Assembly: GCF_010093595.1 (NCBI RefSeq)
Contig: NW_022985439.1
Location: 1,932,512 to 1,996,511, forward strand
Reading direction: 5' to 3'
DNA: 64,000 nucleotides
Source: Mytilinidion resinicola
Taxonomy: Eukaryota; Ascomycota; Dothideomycetes; Mytilinidiales; Mytilinidiaceae
This document shows, one piece after another, positions 30,989 to 42,259 of the stretch (position 1 is its first letter; the number at the start of each line of letters is the position of its first letter). Made by a program: the position numbers and the translations under genes. The notes beneath the pieces were generated by a model. That model saw only the letters and a list, made by a program, of their open reading frames with translations, was not told the DNA's origin and made no database searches.

Positions 30989-33803
30989 TTACCGGATCAC
31001 GATCTCGACCGCAACCTCGTTGCTCCAGCCGGCCTCGGAGTCCGTCTCCTTCCACGCCTTGACAACATCGATTTCAAGGATATTAGGACAGACGGCGTTG
31101 ATTTTGACGCAGTCGAGCGGGATGGGTTTGCCGAAGAGGAGGGCCATGAAGTCGTTCTCCAGAGAGCGTTTCGGGAGATCGGAGATGTACAGGCCTATCT
31201 TTGTGTGAGCGTGATTTGAACGATAGACTTTAGGATGGAAGGAAAGAACTCACCATAAGTACCCAACGCCTTCAACGACGTCCAGACCTTCAGCCTCCCG
31301 GATGTCCGATCAATATGGATATCAGTATTCACGATAGCAGCAGCGCCTGTCATCTTGCCTATCAAACCTAGGTTGGCGACGCTGATGGATGATGGGCCGT
31401 CTGCGGGTTGGTTGCGCTGCAGCTCGAAGTCATGAACAGGGAAGGCAGAGAGGATCTCCCATCCCTGGACTGGGAGGTTGAGCAAGGCGCAAGGATCATC
31501 TCCATTGAGGATCTGGCTGCTGACTTGGGAAGTAGTGTGGCTGCGGATGATATAGCTGCCTTCCTCAGTCCCTGGGAATTGATCGAGTCGGAGCAGTTCG
31601 GAAATGCTGCGCTGCGAGACGTTGAAGACGCCGAGGATGCCGGTTCCGGTGTGGGCCATGCCGACGTATGTCCCGATCTTGAGCAATGCGGGCTCATCGT
31701 AGCTGCTGTATGCTTCGATGCTCTTTCCGACGGTGTGAGTGCGCAGGATGACAGTGTTGCCGCGTGGGGTTTTCGCCGTCATTTGATGGATGAGGTCGAC
31801 GTCGTGCTTCCCGGGAACGTCTGTGATGTAGATTGGTCCTCCGGAGACGCAGCGTGCTGCGGCGTGGAACGAGGCCCAAGGATGTGATGTTTGGAACATG
31901 TCCCAATCCGGCAGAACATTTAGATGCTGGGTGAAGAGAGAGTTGTGCGCGTTGCAAAAGATGTGCCAGGGGTGTGAGGCAGGGACTTCTGGGAAAAAGT
32001 CGTCCGAGTTGCGGACCATGATCTGGGGCTTGTTGAACGGCATCTGAGAGTGGAAGAGAATTTGTGGCGTCTGCGACATGCAGGAAATAGCTTTAGCGGA
32101 GAAATAACGCAGGATGTTTATGGACCACGCGTCTTGATATGTACGGATCAAGGCCCTCCTGTCGGTGGCATCGTCAAGCTCGTCCAGGAAAAACTGAGCA
32201 TCCGTCTTGACCGAGTCAACTCCCGTAGAGCTAAGGAAGCTATAGAAGTCTTGATAGAACCGCGGTACATCCTCTTCGGCTACAGCGAGCATCTTGCCTC
32301 CAGAAACGCCACCCTTCTTCTGTACAGTGACAGTTTTGTACTCTTTCGCAATCTTGCCACTACGGAAGGTTAATTGTAGTAAAGAACGATTTGACTGAGA
32401 AACCTACTGTGGAGAGATGCCGCCCCAATATCCGAGTATTGCATGCCAGACGGCAATGTGCTTGATATTTTCGTTTTTGGAGCGAATGTCGGCCACTGTC
32501 CTTTGGAGACCTCTGGGGAACCCTCCCTTGTTGGCTTCAAACTCCATCCAGGCATTTTTGAATTGGTCGCCACCTTCTGTGTCCAGTGACTGCCAGTTAT
32601 CATCAATGATGAGATTTGTGATGTTGATCTCATTCTTCTTGAGCGAATCTAGAGCTGTGAATATTTTATCCTCGGTGAGATTTTGCCCGATTCCGTTCCA
32701 TGTGCAGTACGTAAGTCCATCATACCAATTTTCTAGCCACTCCGGTTTGATCTCGTCATCCCCCTTAGCCTTTTCTTCTTTCGAAGCCTCACCCGAGGCT
32801 AGTGCGTACTTCATCACCAACTTCCGAGCGTAATACATGACGGCCGCATTGGCAACCTCGAAAGACTGAGCAACTGCAACAACGAGTCGGGCAACGCCTT
32901 GGCTTTCGCTGTCATTGCGTGAATTCATGACTATTCCCCCGTTTCCGTCGTGATGGAGTGTAGTCAAGACGTCATCAACACCACTGACCGCGAGTATGAC
33001 CAAATGTGAGCCATCCTGACGAAGAAAAGATGCTAATACAGCTTCCTTATCAGGATTGAAGCTGGTTTGCCCTTGTCGAGGTGCTAGCCATGGACTCCAT
33101 AGTCGCACCAAGGAGAACCATCTCAAGAAGTCTGTAGGCCGGCCAAGCTTGTTAATAGAGAATCCGGAAGCTCTACCAGATGCCGCGCTAACGGGGCTAG
33201 TGACGGACCACAAGAGCGTCTCTGGAGTCTCGCTTTGTTCTTCATCAATTTGAAGGTACGGAGGCAAGTCTGCTATGTAGTCGGATAGGTCATGAGCTTG
33301 TAGTCGTAGAGATTGATAGAGCAGCTGGCCATCCGAGGTTGAGAACTGATCATTAGCCCATTTCCACGCCTCGTCTTCACCGGCTCGGAAGGTGATTGTG
33401 AAAGAAACAGGGGCTATGCGTCCAGGATTGTTCTTCAGCGCAGTAGTAAACCATTGGTGCTTTACATTGGTGCCGTTTTGACCAAGTACTAGCTTTGGAC
33501 TCAATCAGCCTACGAGGTCTCCTTCGACTACTTAAGAATTGAATCATCGTACCGTAGATGTAGGCCGCTCAATTGGATCGAAAGGAACACTTTCCCACTT
33601 GGTTGGGTCATTACAGTTGGTCCACAATGCTACATTCCATCTCTTCTCCGCAGAACTCTCAATCGCAACGGTAAATTGGACCTGAGCGAGGTTAATGCGG
33701 CCACCATAGATCAGTGAAGTTTAGGAACAGAACTTACATCTCGAGCCTGACCAACGACGGTTGCCTTCCCTAGCGGAGGGTTGCATATTATCTTAGCGTA
33801 CAT
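30989..33803 (-). CDS. GH36 alpha-galactosidase / raffinose-synthase-like (Sip1) enzyme
   Basis: The five exons, in coding order, are 33803-33738, 33681-33553, 33492-32408, 32359-31254 and 31194-30989, giving 863 residues. The sequence follows the raffinose synthase/seed-imbibition branch of glycoside hydrolase family 36. A beta-rich N-terminal part is followed by the catalytic barrel with WNGIGQ, IIDDNWQSLD, VWHAILGYWGG, and VKTDAQF (the Asp is the expected nucleophile). FCNAHNSLF and DWDMFQTSHPWASFHAAARC come next, then GGPIYITD. The C-terminal beta domain ends at VEIVIR. No signal peptide is evident, so it is probably intracellular. Family enzymes hydrolyse or transfer alpha-galactosyl groups of the raffinose series; which one this does cannot be told. 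Exon joins were fixed by frame and family sense, for example ISP-HGKIAKEYK. Confidence 0.9.
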
Positions 33804-34143
33804 GATGAATGGCCAAGAGAGAAGAGTGAGAGGGAATCGATCAATTGACGTCAGTGGATAGTCAACATATACCTACTCTCCCTCTGCACTGGAGGTGGTG
33901 AGACGAATGGGGTACCTCCGGCTGTGTAAGGGTCAAAGAGCAGTCTGGTATTTCAGTAAGTTCAGACGGAAGCAGTCGTTGAGCGATGCGTTGTCGGTGT
34001 AAGGCAGAGGTAGTGGCGCCCCTGTCCAACGCTACGTCCAATCTAGTCTAGGCACGGGAAGCGGAAAAGCAGTCGGGCCGGGCCATGAAATCGCGGAAAT
34101 CCCAACGCGACTTTTCTTGAAGGGTGATGGGACTGTTCTGCCA
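33804..34143. promoter_or_regulatory. Shared divergent promoter, GH36 / mitochondrial TyrRS
   Basis: The 340 bases lie between two divergent start codons. An out-of-frame ATG at 34126 lies just before the chosen TyrRS start and could act as an upstream frame. No TATA box is clear. Confidence 0.45.
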
Positions 34144-36131
34144 ATGGCCGCTGCATCCTTTTTCAAGCACTTAGCTCGACCGCAGGCATACATCTGCAAA
34201 GACTGCATTCGATATGGTGCCATAGCCAGGCAAGCAAGGCGAGCCATCAGTGATGGATGGCTCCGCAAGACCGCCGAAGCAGAGATCGCCTGGAAAGAGC
34301 AGAGCAAATTGATCGGGGCAGGCGAGAAACAGAGCACGCTGGCAGTCCTCGAGGAACGTGGATTTATCAAAGATATTGCTGGGTAGGTTGTCTCCTTGCG
34401 AGCATTGTCTTACCCAACTCATACCTCTCCCAGGGGGCGAGACGAGCTGGACAATCTCATGACGAACAAACGAATAGGCGCATACGTCGGTGTAGACCCT
34501 ACGGCACCCTCACTGCATGTCGGACACCTTCTTCCACTCATGGCCCTATTCTGGATGTATCTACATGGCTTTGGTTGCACTACACTGGTCAGCATAATCA
34601 TCTTGATATTGGAGACAGGAAGTTGACAATAGGTAGTTAGGAGGAGCAACGGCGAAAGTCGGAGACCCATCAGGTAGATTGAGCGCTCGTGATGCTCAAA
34701 AAGCGGACAGCCAGAAAATGAACATGATCGCCATGCATGTGCAACTCAAGAAGCTCTGGAGCAATGTGGACGCCCTCGCGGGGAGATTTGGTTACCAAAA
34801 AGAGTGGGCATGGAAAAGAGCACTGCTGAATAACAACGCGTGGTTAAATAAGCTCGGTATCACCGAGGTGCTTAGAGATCTAGGCCCAGGGCTAAGACTC
34901 GGGACCATGCTGGCAAAAGACACGTACGTTCTCTCCAGTACCTTTTCAAGGGCCTCATTAACCGCAGATTAGCGTCAAGACAAGGCTGGAGAAGGGAGAC
35001 GGTATGTCTTTCGCCGAATTCTGCTACCCTCTCTTACAATCATGGGACTGGTGGCACATGTATCAAGCGAACGGAATACAATTGCAAATCGGCGGATCGG
35101 ATCAGTATGGAAATATATGTGCCGGTATGGACGCCATCAACTACATGCGAAAGACATACCATGCTCCTCACCTTCGAGAAGGCCTTGATGGACCACTGAT
35201 GGCACCATTTGGATTCACGACGCCCCTCCTCACCACATCTTCAGGGGAAAAGTTTGGGAAAAGTGCAGGCAATGCTATTTGGCTAGACCCAGAGATGCTC
35301 AGCTCCTTTGATCTATATGGGGTATGTGAGAAAACTTTGCAAGTTCTCAAATTCAGAACTGATGTGAAAGTTTAGTTCTTCGTGAAATCCTCCGATGACG
35401 ACATTGAGCGTTACCTCAAGCTGTTCACATTCATTCCTCTCCCACAGATCAAGTTGGTCATGACACACCACATGACACAACCTGAGCAACGACACGCTCA
35501 GCACCTAGTTGCCAAGGAGTTTGTCTCACTTGTCCATGGGGTGCCGGCAGCAGAGAAAGCGGAAAAAGAGCACAAAGCCTTATTTGCCGGAGGGTCTAAA
35601 ACCCTGAACTTGGATGCTCTCCGGAATGCTCCTCGGAATCCCGGGAAAGCATCTCCTAGCCCTCAGGAAGACATGTCAATGTCACTCAATAAGTTTGCCC
35701 CGCAAGTAAACGCTCAAAATGCACCTCAGAAATACACCTCTCTACCTAAGTCATTAGTAATGGGGTCCGCGTTCCCCCAGATCTTGTACTCTGCCGGCCT
35801 AGTCTCCTCCCGCAGCGAAGGTCATCGCCTAGTAAGCGCCCAAGGCGCTTATGTAGCTGGTCAGCCCGACGGCGATAGCATTGGTAACTCACTGAATTGG
35901 AGCGCGATGAAGCACTTCGAGACGGACAAGCCACAAAAGTATATTCTTGACGGGAACTTGCTGGTGGTGCGAGTAGGGAAATGGAACATCAGGATGTGCC
36001 ATATTCTAGAGGACGACGATTTCGAAGCCCAAGGTCTGACTTGTCCGGGATGGGAGGAGTTCAAGGAGAGGGAGAAAGCGAAGGCGGATGCAGCGACCGG
36101 AGTAGGGAGCTCGCCACTGTTTCCCATGTAA
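34144..36131 (+). CDS. Mitochondrial tyrosyl-tRNA synthetase (CYT-18 type)
   Basis: The five exons are 34144-34382, 34434-34587, 34637-34923, 34973-35321 and 35376-36131, giving 594 residues. The class I signature is HVGH at 108-111 within [11 protein letters not shown], and the second signature is KFGKS, the usual TyrRS form of KMSKS. The tyrosine-binding GGSDQYGNI is also present. A C-terminal S4-like RNA-binding domain occupies about residues 440-590. The N terminus is basic, hydrophobic and Ser/Ala-rich, fitting mitochondrial import. In Pezizomycotina this enzyme (cyt-18 in Neurospora) also helps splice mitochondrial group I introns through fungus-specific N-terminal and internal insertions; there is room here for both, but I cannot confirm splicing activity from sequence. 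The exon 1-2 join gives [12 protein letters not shown], one residue off the common IAGDRD. Confidence 0.93.
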
Positions 36132-36820
36132 GTATAGCTGTACAGTATCGATTCTTGTAATATATTGTATGATTGTACAGAATGAGTACGTACGAGTCTG
36201 CACAGTTTTGTCCTGGTCACCGTCCAAAGAGGAAGAATGGGTCTTCATAGGTCTGTGTAAATTTTCTTGTCACTATCCTGAGCGACTCTGCGCTCTCAAG
36301 AAGATGGAATTGAAGCTTTTTCGATCGATCGGTAAACGCTCCGGGGTACCTAAGACAGTTGTAGACGGTTTGGAGGAGAAACGTCGCGCCCGCATCATAT
36401 CGATCTAACTGAAGCATCACAAGAGGTGGTAGTAGGTCGCACACTGAGCAATGGTGAGGCACTGTGTCTTAGAAATCCGACGTCTGTATCATGTCTTTTT
36501 TTTGGTGGTAAAAAAACATCCGCTCAGGAGTCAGGCTGCCTCCTGAGATTGAAGAGAGTGGTTAAAACAAATTGCTAACATACTGCTTAGATCTCGGCAC
36601 GCACCCTCGAGAGGATCAACACGGCGTGCGGACTAGTATTCTCGCTGTGCATTGCCTCCCACGTTTCCGCGAGCTCCACCTCAGGCAGCCTCTGCCAAGC
36701 TTTGATGACCCAAACGGGTTAGTCCCGCAGTTCTCAAATAAACAACACCACGACGCTTTCTCCTCCGCCCACCTTGATCTTCTGTCTTGTTTACTTCTTC
36801 ACCTCCGAGCAGAGGCGTCA
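36132..36820. other. Intergenic, TyrRS to coiled-coil gene
   Basis: This holds the TyrRS 3' UTR and the promoter of the next gene. A T8 run and an A6 run flank GGTGGT near 36500. The reading frame of the downstream gene is open back to about 36572, but no ATG in that frame occurs before 36821. Confidence 0.5.
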
Positions 36821-39029
36821 ATGGACAAGCCATCGCTGATTGTGAAGCTCAAGTTCAAGAAAGGACCAGCCGCTCGAGCTGTTCAGCGGATACTCACGAT
36901 GTCTCCACCAACCGAACCTCCTGCCAACGCGTCTGCGAACTCGTCCAGCCCCGCGCAAGTGCGAGCCAGACACATGAGTCTTGAACATCGTGTTCTAACA
37001 CGACGGGCACGCGACGACATAGAGCTCCGACCGAACACTGAGTCCCGGATCACAGTCAAGCCGAGAAACTTCTCGTCAGGGGCTATCACGACTGCTGGAG
37101 GATCTTCATCAGCAGGCGGATACGACAGTGCACGAATCAATCAATCAAGCGATATGACGCACCAAGGATCTCAGTTGTTAGATTTGCAGAAGGAATTGGA
37201 GGACTTGCGGAAGAAGCTTCAAATGAAGGATGCTAAGATACAGAAGAAAGATGATGAGCTACTCAAGAAGAACGACGAGATATTGAAAGCCAATGCTGAT
37301 ATACATCGGAAGCTTGTTGAGATACGGAACATGAATGATGAGATGCAGAAGAAAGATGCTGAGCTGCAGAATAAGGAGGGTGAGATCCAGAAGAATCAGG
37401 ACGAGATCCAAAAGAATCGCGATGAGATCCAGAAGAATCATGATGAGATCCGGAAGAATCGTGCTGAGATCCGGAAGAGTCGCGCTGAGATATGGCGGAA
37501 GGGGATTGAGTTACATGAGAAGGTTGGTGAGATACGGAAAAAAGACGCTGAACTGCAGAGAAAAGACGCGATGCTGCATACCAACGAGACCGACATTCGC
37601 AATAAACAGGGCGAAATGCGGCGAAAGGATGAGAGCATCGCCTACCTGCTGGGTCATGCTTGCAGGACCAGCGTTTCTGAAGGTATGTGTGGAGCCCGCT
37701 AGAAGTCTGGTAACTCGTTTATCACTGCTTGGTGTGTTTCTTTGGGATGTCAAAGATCAGCTTTCGATCTGAAGCATGCTCCGCCGGATTTGATCTGGCC
37801 TTCGAGGTCGCTTGATTGGCTAGCTCCGGAACGGAACGGCTTCAGATCGTGGTATTTGGCTCCTAAAAGAGGCATCCAAGCACTGAGATACTCGTTCGCC
37901 TAGACTTATAGCCTAATACTCTCTAAATGACGTTATACTAATGACGAGAACAGATCTTCCCCTGTTCATTCAAGGACTCGCCGCACAGCATCGACCGAAA
38001 GCGGAGGACCTCGCGATGGGCATCGCCTCCAAAATGGAGATTCTCTTAACTTCTACTGATAATACCAAATGGACTGATGCGTTTAAACTGGTTCCATCAA
38101 TCATGGGCTTGCAAGGCGCTGATTCGCAGATTCCGTGGAACTTAGTTTGGCAACTACTGATCCACATGACGGATCTACTTCACTCAGCCACACTCCCGAA
38201 TCGGCTCATCGATGGCTGTGCTGACAGAGAGCACTTCAAAGAGCTAAACAAAGCTTTGACTACAGCCTTCACGTCGGCCGACAAACCGGAGACCTTGGAT
38301 CTGACACAAGCCTGCTGGCAAACATGGGCGCGAGATTGCAGAGGCCTGGTTCACAAAGATCTTTCCCATTGGGCTCTTCCAGGCCTTGCCATAGGTGAAA
38401 ACCACATATACGGTGGTTGCTTATTGGCAGCACGTGAGTGGTACCGCGTTACAGCTGGAGAAGAGGGCGAGATAACTGACATGACAGCTTTCGATCATGC
38501 TTTTTTTGACAAATTCAAATACACTGGACCATGCCACGCGCACGCCGCGTGCCAGCGATGGGCTAACAAGGCGAACGGATGTGGATCGAAGTGCCCAAAG
38601 GCGACGTACTCCTGGGAGGCTACGCGGAACAAGGAGAAGAAGGAGCTCGAAGAGCTTGCTAAGCAGAGGGAGCGGGATCGGATTGAGGAGCTCGAGCAGA
38701 TTGCTAGGCAAGAAGAGCGGGCTCGGAAGATAGAGCTGTTGAAGCGCAAAGGAGAGGAGCTCGAGTCCCAGAAGCGCAAAGTCGCTAGATACGAAGCCAA
38801 CGTCCGGAAAGAGCACGACGAGCTTGAGTCCCATAAACGCAAAGTCGCCGAACACGAGGCCACCGTCCGAAAAGAGAACGAAGAGCTGGAGGCTTGCAAG
38901 CGCGAGTTTGACAAATGCGACGAGAATGTCAGAAAGGAGCTCATGGTCCTCGAAGTAGAGAGAAAGGCCATCAAGGAGCGAGAGGAAGAATTGAAACGAA
39001 TGAGAGAAGAACTCCACCAGATGAAGTAG
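36821..39029 (+). CDS. Repeat-built coiled-coil protein, unknown function
   Basis: This is modelled as two exons, 36821-37682 and 37954-39029 (645 residues). The 271-base intron has GTATGT, a CTAAT branch-like site and AG, and the join keeps frame. An alternative is two genes, the second starting at the ATG at 37941. The first half has a basic N terminus, a Ser/Thr-rich linker, then about 20 continuous heptads (residues 115-275) of the type EIQKNRD, with Ile or Leu once per heptad. The second half begins with a compact region having conserved-looking Trp and Cys residues (WQLLIHM, CWQTWARDC, CHAHAACQRW), then another long charged coiled coil ending in HQMK. The DNA under both coils is tandemly repeated, in 21-base and 63-base units. 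I recognise no family. Confidence 0.7.
37382..37486 (+). repeat. 21-base tandem repeat encoding one heptad per unit
   Basis: There are five consecutive 21-base units beginning GAGATCC (37382, 37403, 37424, 37445, 37466), each encoding EI(Q/R)K(N/S)xx. More diverged units extend on both sides, roughly 37229-37640. The period equals the coiled-coil heptad, so copy-number change keeps both frame and coil phase. Confidence 0.92.
38754..38942 (+). repeat. 63-base tandem repeat encoding three heptads per unit
   Basis: There are three 63-base units (38754-38816, 38817-38879, 38880-38942). Each encodes 21 residues of the form xELExxKRxxxxxxxxVRKEx. The third copy has diverged most and carries two Cys. 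Confidence 0.9.
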
Positions 39030-39638
39030 CTCTGAACCGTACAGCTTCCTTGTACATACCTAGGATAGTATAGGGCTAGGAGAATAATGTGTAATCATTC
39101 AATTTCCAATCTGCGTACACGCTGTTGACGCTGTCTGGGGTAGCCTCGCGAGTTTACTGGTTGTCCAAAATGTCGAACTTCTCTCTTATTCAGAATGCTG
39201 AAAGTACTACGAAGCTTGTCATGCAGCGGTAAACGAGTGTACGGATCTCTTTGACAAGGCATCGTACAGACCTTGCGAAGGTCAATCAGCATGACCGTGT
39301 CGATGCCATTCAGCCTCGTCTTCTCCAAAGCTCGTACAATCTCCGTAGTGAGAGACTGTTCCGAGCGCTACTTTGCTGGTGAAAGCGACCATGATGTGAT
39401 TCTGCTACAGTAATTGGTCATAAGTTTAGGTAGACGGATATATCGCTGCTCCGGCTCCACTCTTGCTCGCTCGACAATACTGTAAGGAGTACCCCAGCTA
39501 GCAGTTATTCACTTCGCCAAAAGCAACTCTGATTTTCACTACGTTAGGCTTACATGCGTGTTTGGAGTTTTGGGAGCCTATCGGGGTACCCCAAGAAGTT
39601 GCAGGGAGTGCCCAAACTTATGTCTTGGTGCTGTACCT
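39030..39638. other. Convergent spacer, coiled-coil gene / TPR gene
   Basis: The 609 bases have no supported gene. A GGGGTACCCC-like stretch occurs near 39582-39592. The 77-residue antisense frame at 39095-39328 has no motif. Confidence 0.5.
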
Positions 39639-41520
39639 TCACTTCCCAAGAATGACACCCCTTACCTTCTCCGCCGTATCCACATCCACTATTCCCTCCT
39701 CGACCATTCCCCGTAGCACATCATCCACCTCCCCTTCCCTCCAATCAAGCCTGACCACCCCATCGCCATTCCCCTCAATCTCGGCCTTCAACACTTCTGC
39801 GACCGCGGCCTTGATCTCCGCGATCTTGGTTTCTCCACCAGCCCGCACCCCCCAAGCCTTCGCCCCTCGAAAGAAGACACCTGCGTTCTTAACTAACACG
39901 CCCTTCGCGTTAGCTTCACTCGTAATTCGCAACCGGGAGAGCTCCAAATCCCCTCTGGCGAGAAAGATTTCTGCCACTCTTGCCGGCTGCAGCTTCACCG
40001 CTGAAGCGGGTGCTGTGAGCCGTGCCAGGAATGTCTGCGCTCGTGAGAGCGCTGTAGCTTGTGCCTTGACACGCTCGGAAGCTGGTTCACTGGATAGCGT
40101 ATCCATGAGCGCGGATGCGAAGGCAATGAGGGCGTCAGCGTGGGCAGAGAGCGTATTGACGGTGCTTGGGGTGAGTGCGGTTGTAGAGGGAGGGGTGAGT
40201 GGAGCGAAGGCAGTGGACAGGTGGGTGGAGTATGTAGCGAAGGGGAGAAGGCCGCTGCGGTAGGAGGATTCAAGCAGAGCTGCGCGGAAGGTAGCAGCTG
40301 CAAGGAGGGCGTCATCCTGGATTGGTGTTTGAGGGTCCGAGGAGGCGGTGGGGCCGATGGAGAGGGAGAGAGAGGGCCCTGTAGTATTTTGGGACTCTAT
40401 CGAGGGCGCGGGAAGAAGCGAGATATATTGGGGGATTTTAGTGGTAATGAGCGGGGTGGCAATTTCTGAGAGACGATCTAGAGTTGATGCATCAGTTGGA
40501 AACGAGATGCTGACGAGTGTTGATAGTGAATTGAGGTGGGCCACGACAGTTTCGAGGAGGTCTGACGGAGTGACGGGTTCGAGGACCGTTGCCCAGTCTC
40601 CCGGCGCATCTGAAGATGTCGATGATGTATCCATAGCGTCTGATGCAACTCCTGTGATTGGCGGAGATGGATCGATTGACACACCTCCGTCTGCCTCCTG
40701 TGCGTTTGCTTCCTCGATCTGCTGTTGCATCTCTGAGTAATCATGTTCCTGCCGGGCAAGACATTTGGAGAACATTTGGACGGCGTCTTTCAGAAACGAC
40801 TTCGCTATTGCCTTATTCGGCTCTGCATCTGTATCCGTTTTGGAACTCTCGATGAGTGACTCGGCCAAAGATGTGAGCACTTGGCCCATATTGAACTGGA
40901 CGTCCGCATTGTCCGGATTGAGATTCAGAGCTAGTCGATGTGACTCCAGTGCTTCATGCAGTAGATCTAAGATGTTGCCCAGCTGCGGTGCCAGGCGAGC
41001 ATCTTGGGTCAATTGATATTCGAGATTTGCCCTGACGTGGTTAGCCCGTTGCAATCATAAAAACCAAGTCTTTTACGTTCATGAGATGGAAATCAGTAAC
41101 GAGAAGGGACAATGAGCTCAAAACTAACAAGAAAGGAGGAATAATTATCTTTCATAATAGACATAGGAAATCGGAAACCGGGTAAATCGTACATACAAAA
41201 GATGCGCCACTCACTTGTTGTAAGCCAGATCAAAAGATGTCGGAAATCTTTTCAACCCTTCATCATATGCATCAATCGCCTTCCGAAAGAACCTCAGGGC
41301 TTTCTCTGCATCGCCGGCTCTCCATTTGCCCCCAGAGTGTTCATGCTCATTCGCCGCTTCTAGAAAGTAATACTCAGTTTCGGGAGTCTGCCTGTGTCGT
41401 CAGTCCAGCCCGAGGTGACATAATTTGCGGCGTGCACGATGAGAGAAAGAGCCTCACTTTTTGCTGCCGCTTGTTTTGCTTGGAGATACTCTTCAAGACG
41501 TCTTTGCGCTTTGGTGGCAT
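39639..41520 (-). CDS. TPR-repeat protein, possibly Acl4-like ribosome assembly chaperone
   Basis: The exons, in coding order, are 41520-41458, 41387-41215 and 41031-39639, giving 542 residues. The N terminus is short and basic (MPPKRKDVLKS). TPR-like helices follow: KWRAGDAEKALRFFRKAIDAY, FDLAYNKANLEYQL and LNLNPDNADVQFNMGQVLTSLAE. The rest is helical and Ala/Ser-rich. The arrangement recalls Acl4, the dedicated chaperone of ribosomal protein L4, but this is a weak impression and other TPR proteins are possible. A second in-frame ATG at 41586 would add 22 residues; I prefer the inner one. Intron 2 (41032-41214, 183 bases) is longer than most here. Composition along the coding strand changes from strongly C-rich (40480-40080) to strongly G-rich (39900-39650). 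Confidence 0.8.
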
Positions 41521-42259
41521 CGTGACGCTGATGTTGCGACGGTACCTTAACGTTTTCTTCGGCTTGCAGATGATTTTTGGTGGCATTTTGTGATTGGTCA
41601 GATTTTCTCGCTGAGCACGTTCACTCTGAACCAGGTACAATGTAATTGGATTAAAACAGATGACTTCAATAGTTGTTGTATCATTCCGGAACAGCAACCT
41701 AGCTATTAAAAGGCAGGAAGAAAAAGGGATAGATGCAGAAGCTGCTGAGTAGGCCTCAGCTGCTAAACAGCCAGGGGCGCGACTTTCAGGAACAGCTTTG
41801 GAAAAGCCTCCCCGTGAGGCAGCGCCCCGAGATAACGTGTTAGTTGAGATCATGAAGCATCTACTATGTGTCAAATTCTAGGTATTCGGGTGTTGAGAGA
41901 CACGTGGATCTTTGCCCGCCAAGAGTGCTCCGACAAACGCCATCTCTGTGGTTTACTCAAATATGATCCGAAGCAAGTAAGTCATTGAGATAGGAGCGGA
42001 AGCAAGACAGATAGAGTGGCAAAAATCTACGTTCTCCTAACGACAAGACCTATAGCTGATGGATTTTGTGGGTATATGCATGCAAGAATGGGAAAGAAAG
42101 GGGACGAATCTAACGACGATTACTCCCCAAACCCTCACAGGACGCCACGCTATGCAAAAAAGATGGACACCTTTCGCCGCCTCATAGTCCCATTCTCAAC
42201 CACCTCGAGGATATCCTTTGTGAGTTTCATTAGGCACACTACCACATGAACAGCAAATA
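41521..42259. other. Spacer between TPR gene start and Rrn9-domain gene end
   Basis: This contains the promoter of the TPR gene and the 3' UTR of the upstream gene, both on the minus strand. Small open frames on both strands have no motifs. Confidence 0.5.

Noticed and set aside
36572..36820. N-terminal extension of the coiled-coil protein
   Set aside because: The frame is open but contains no ATG before 36821.
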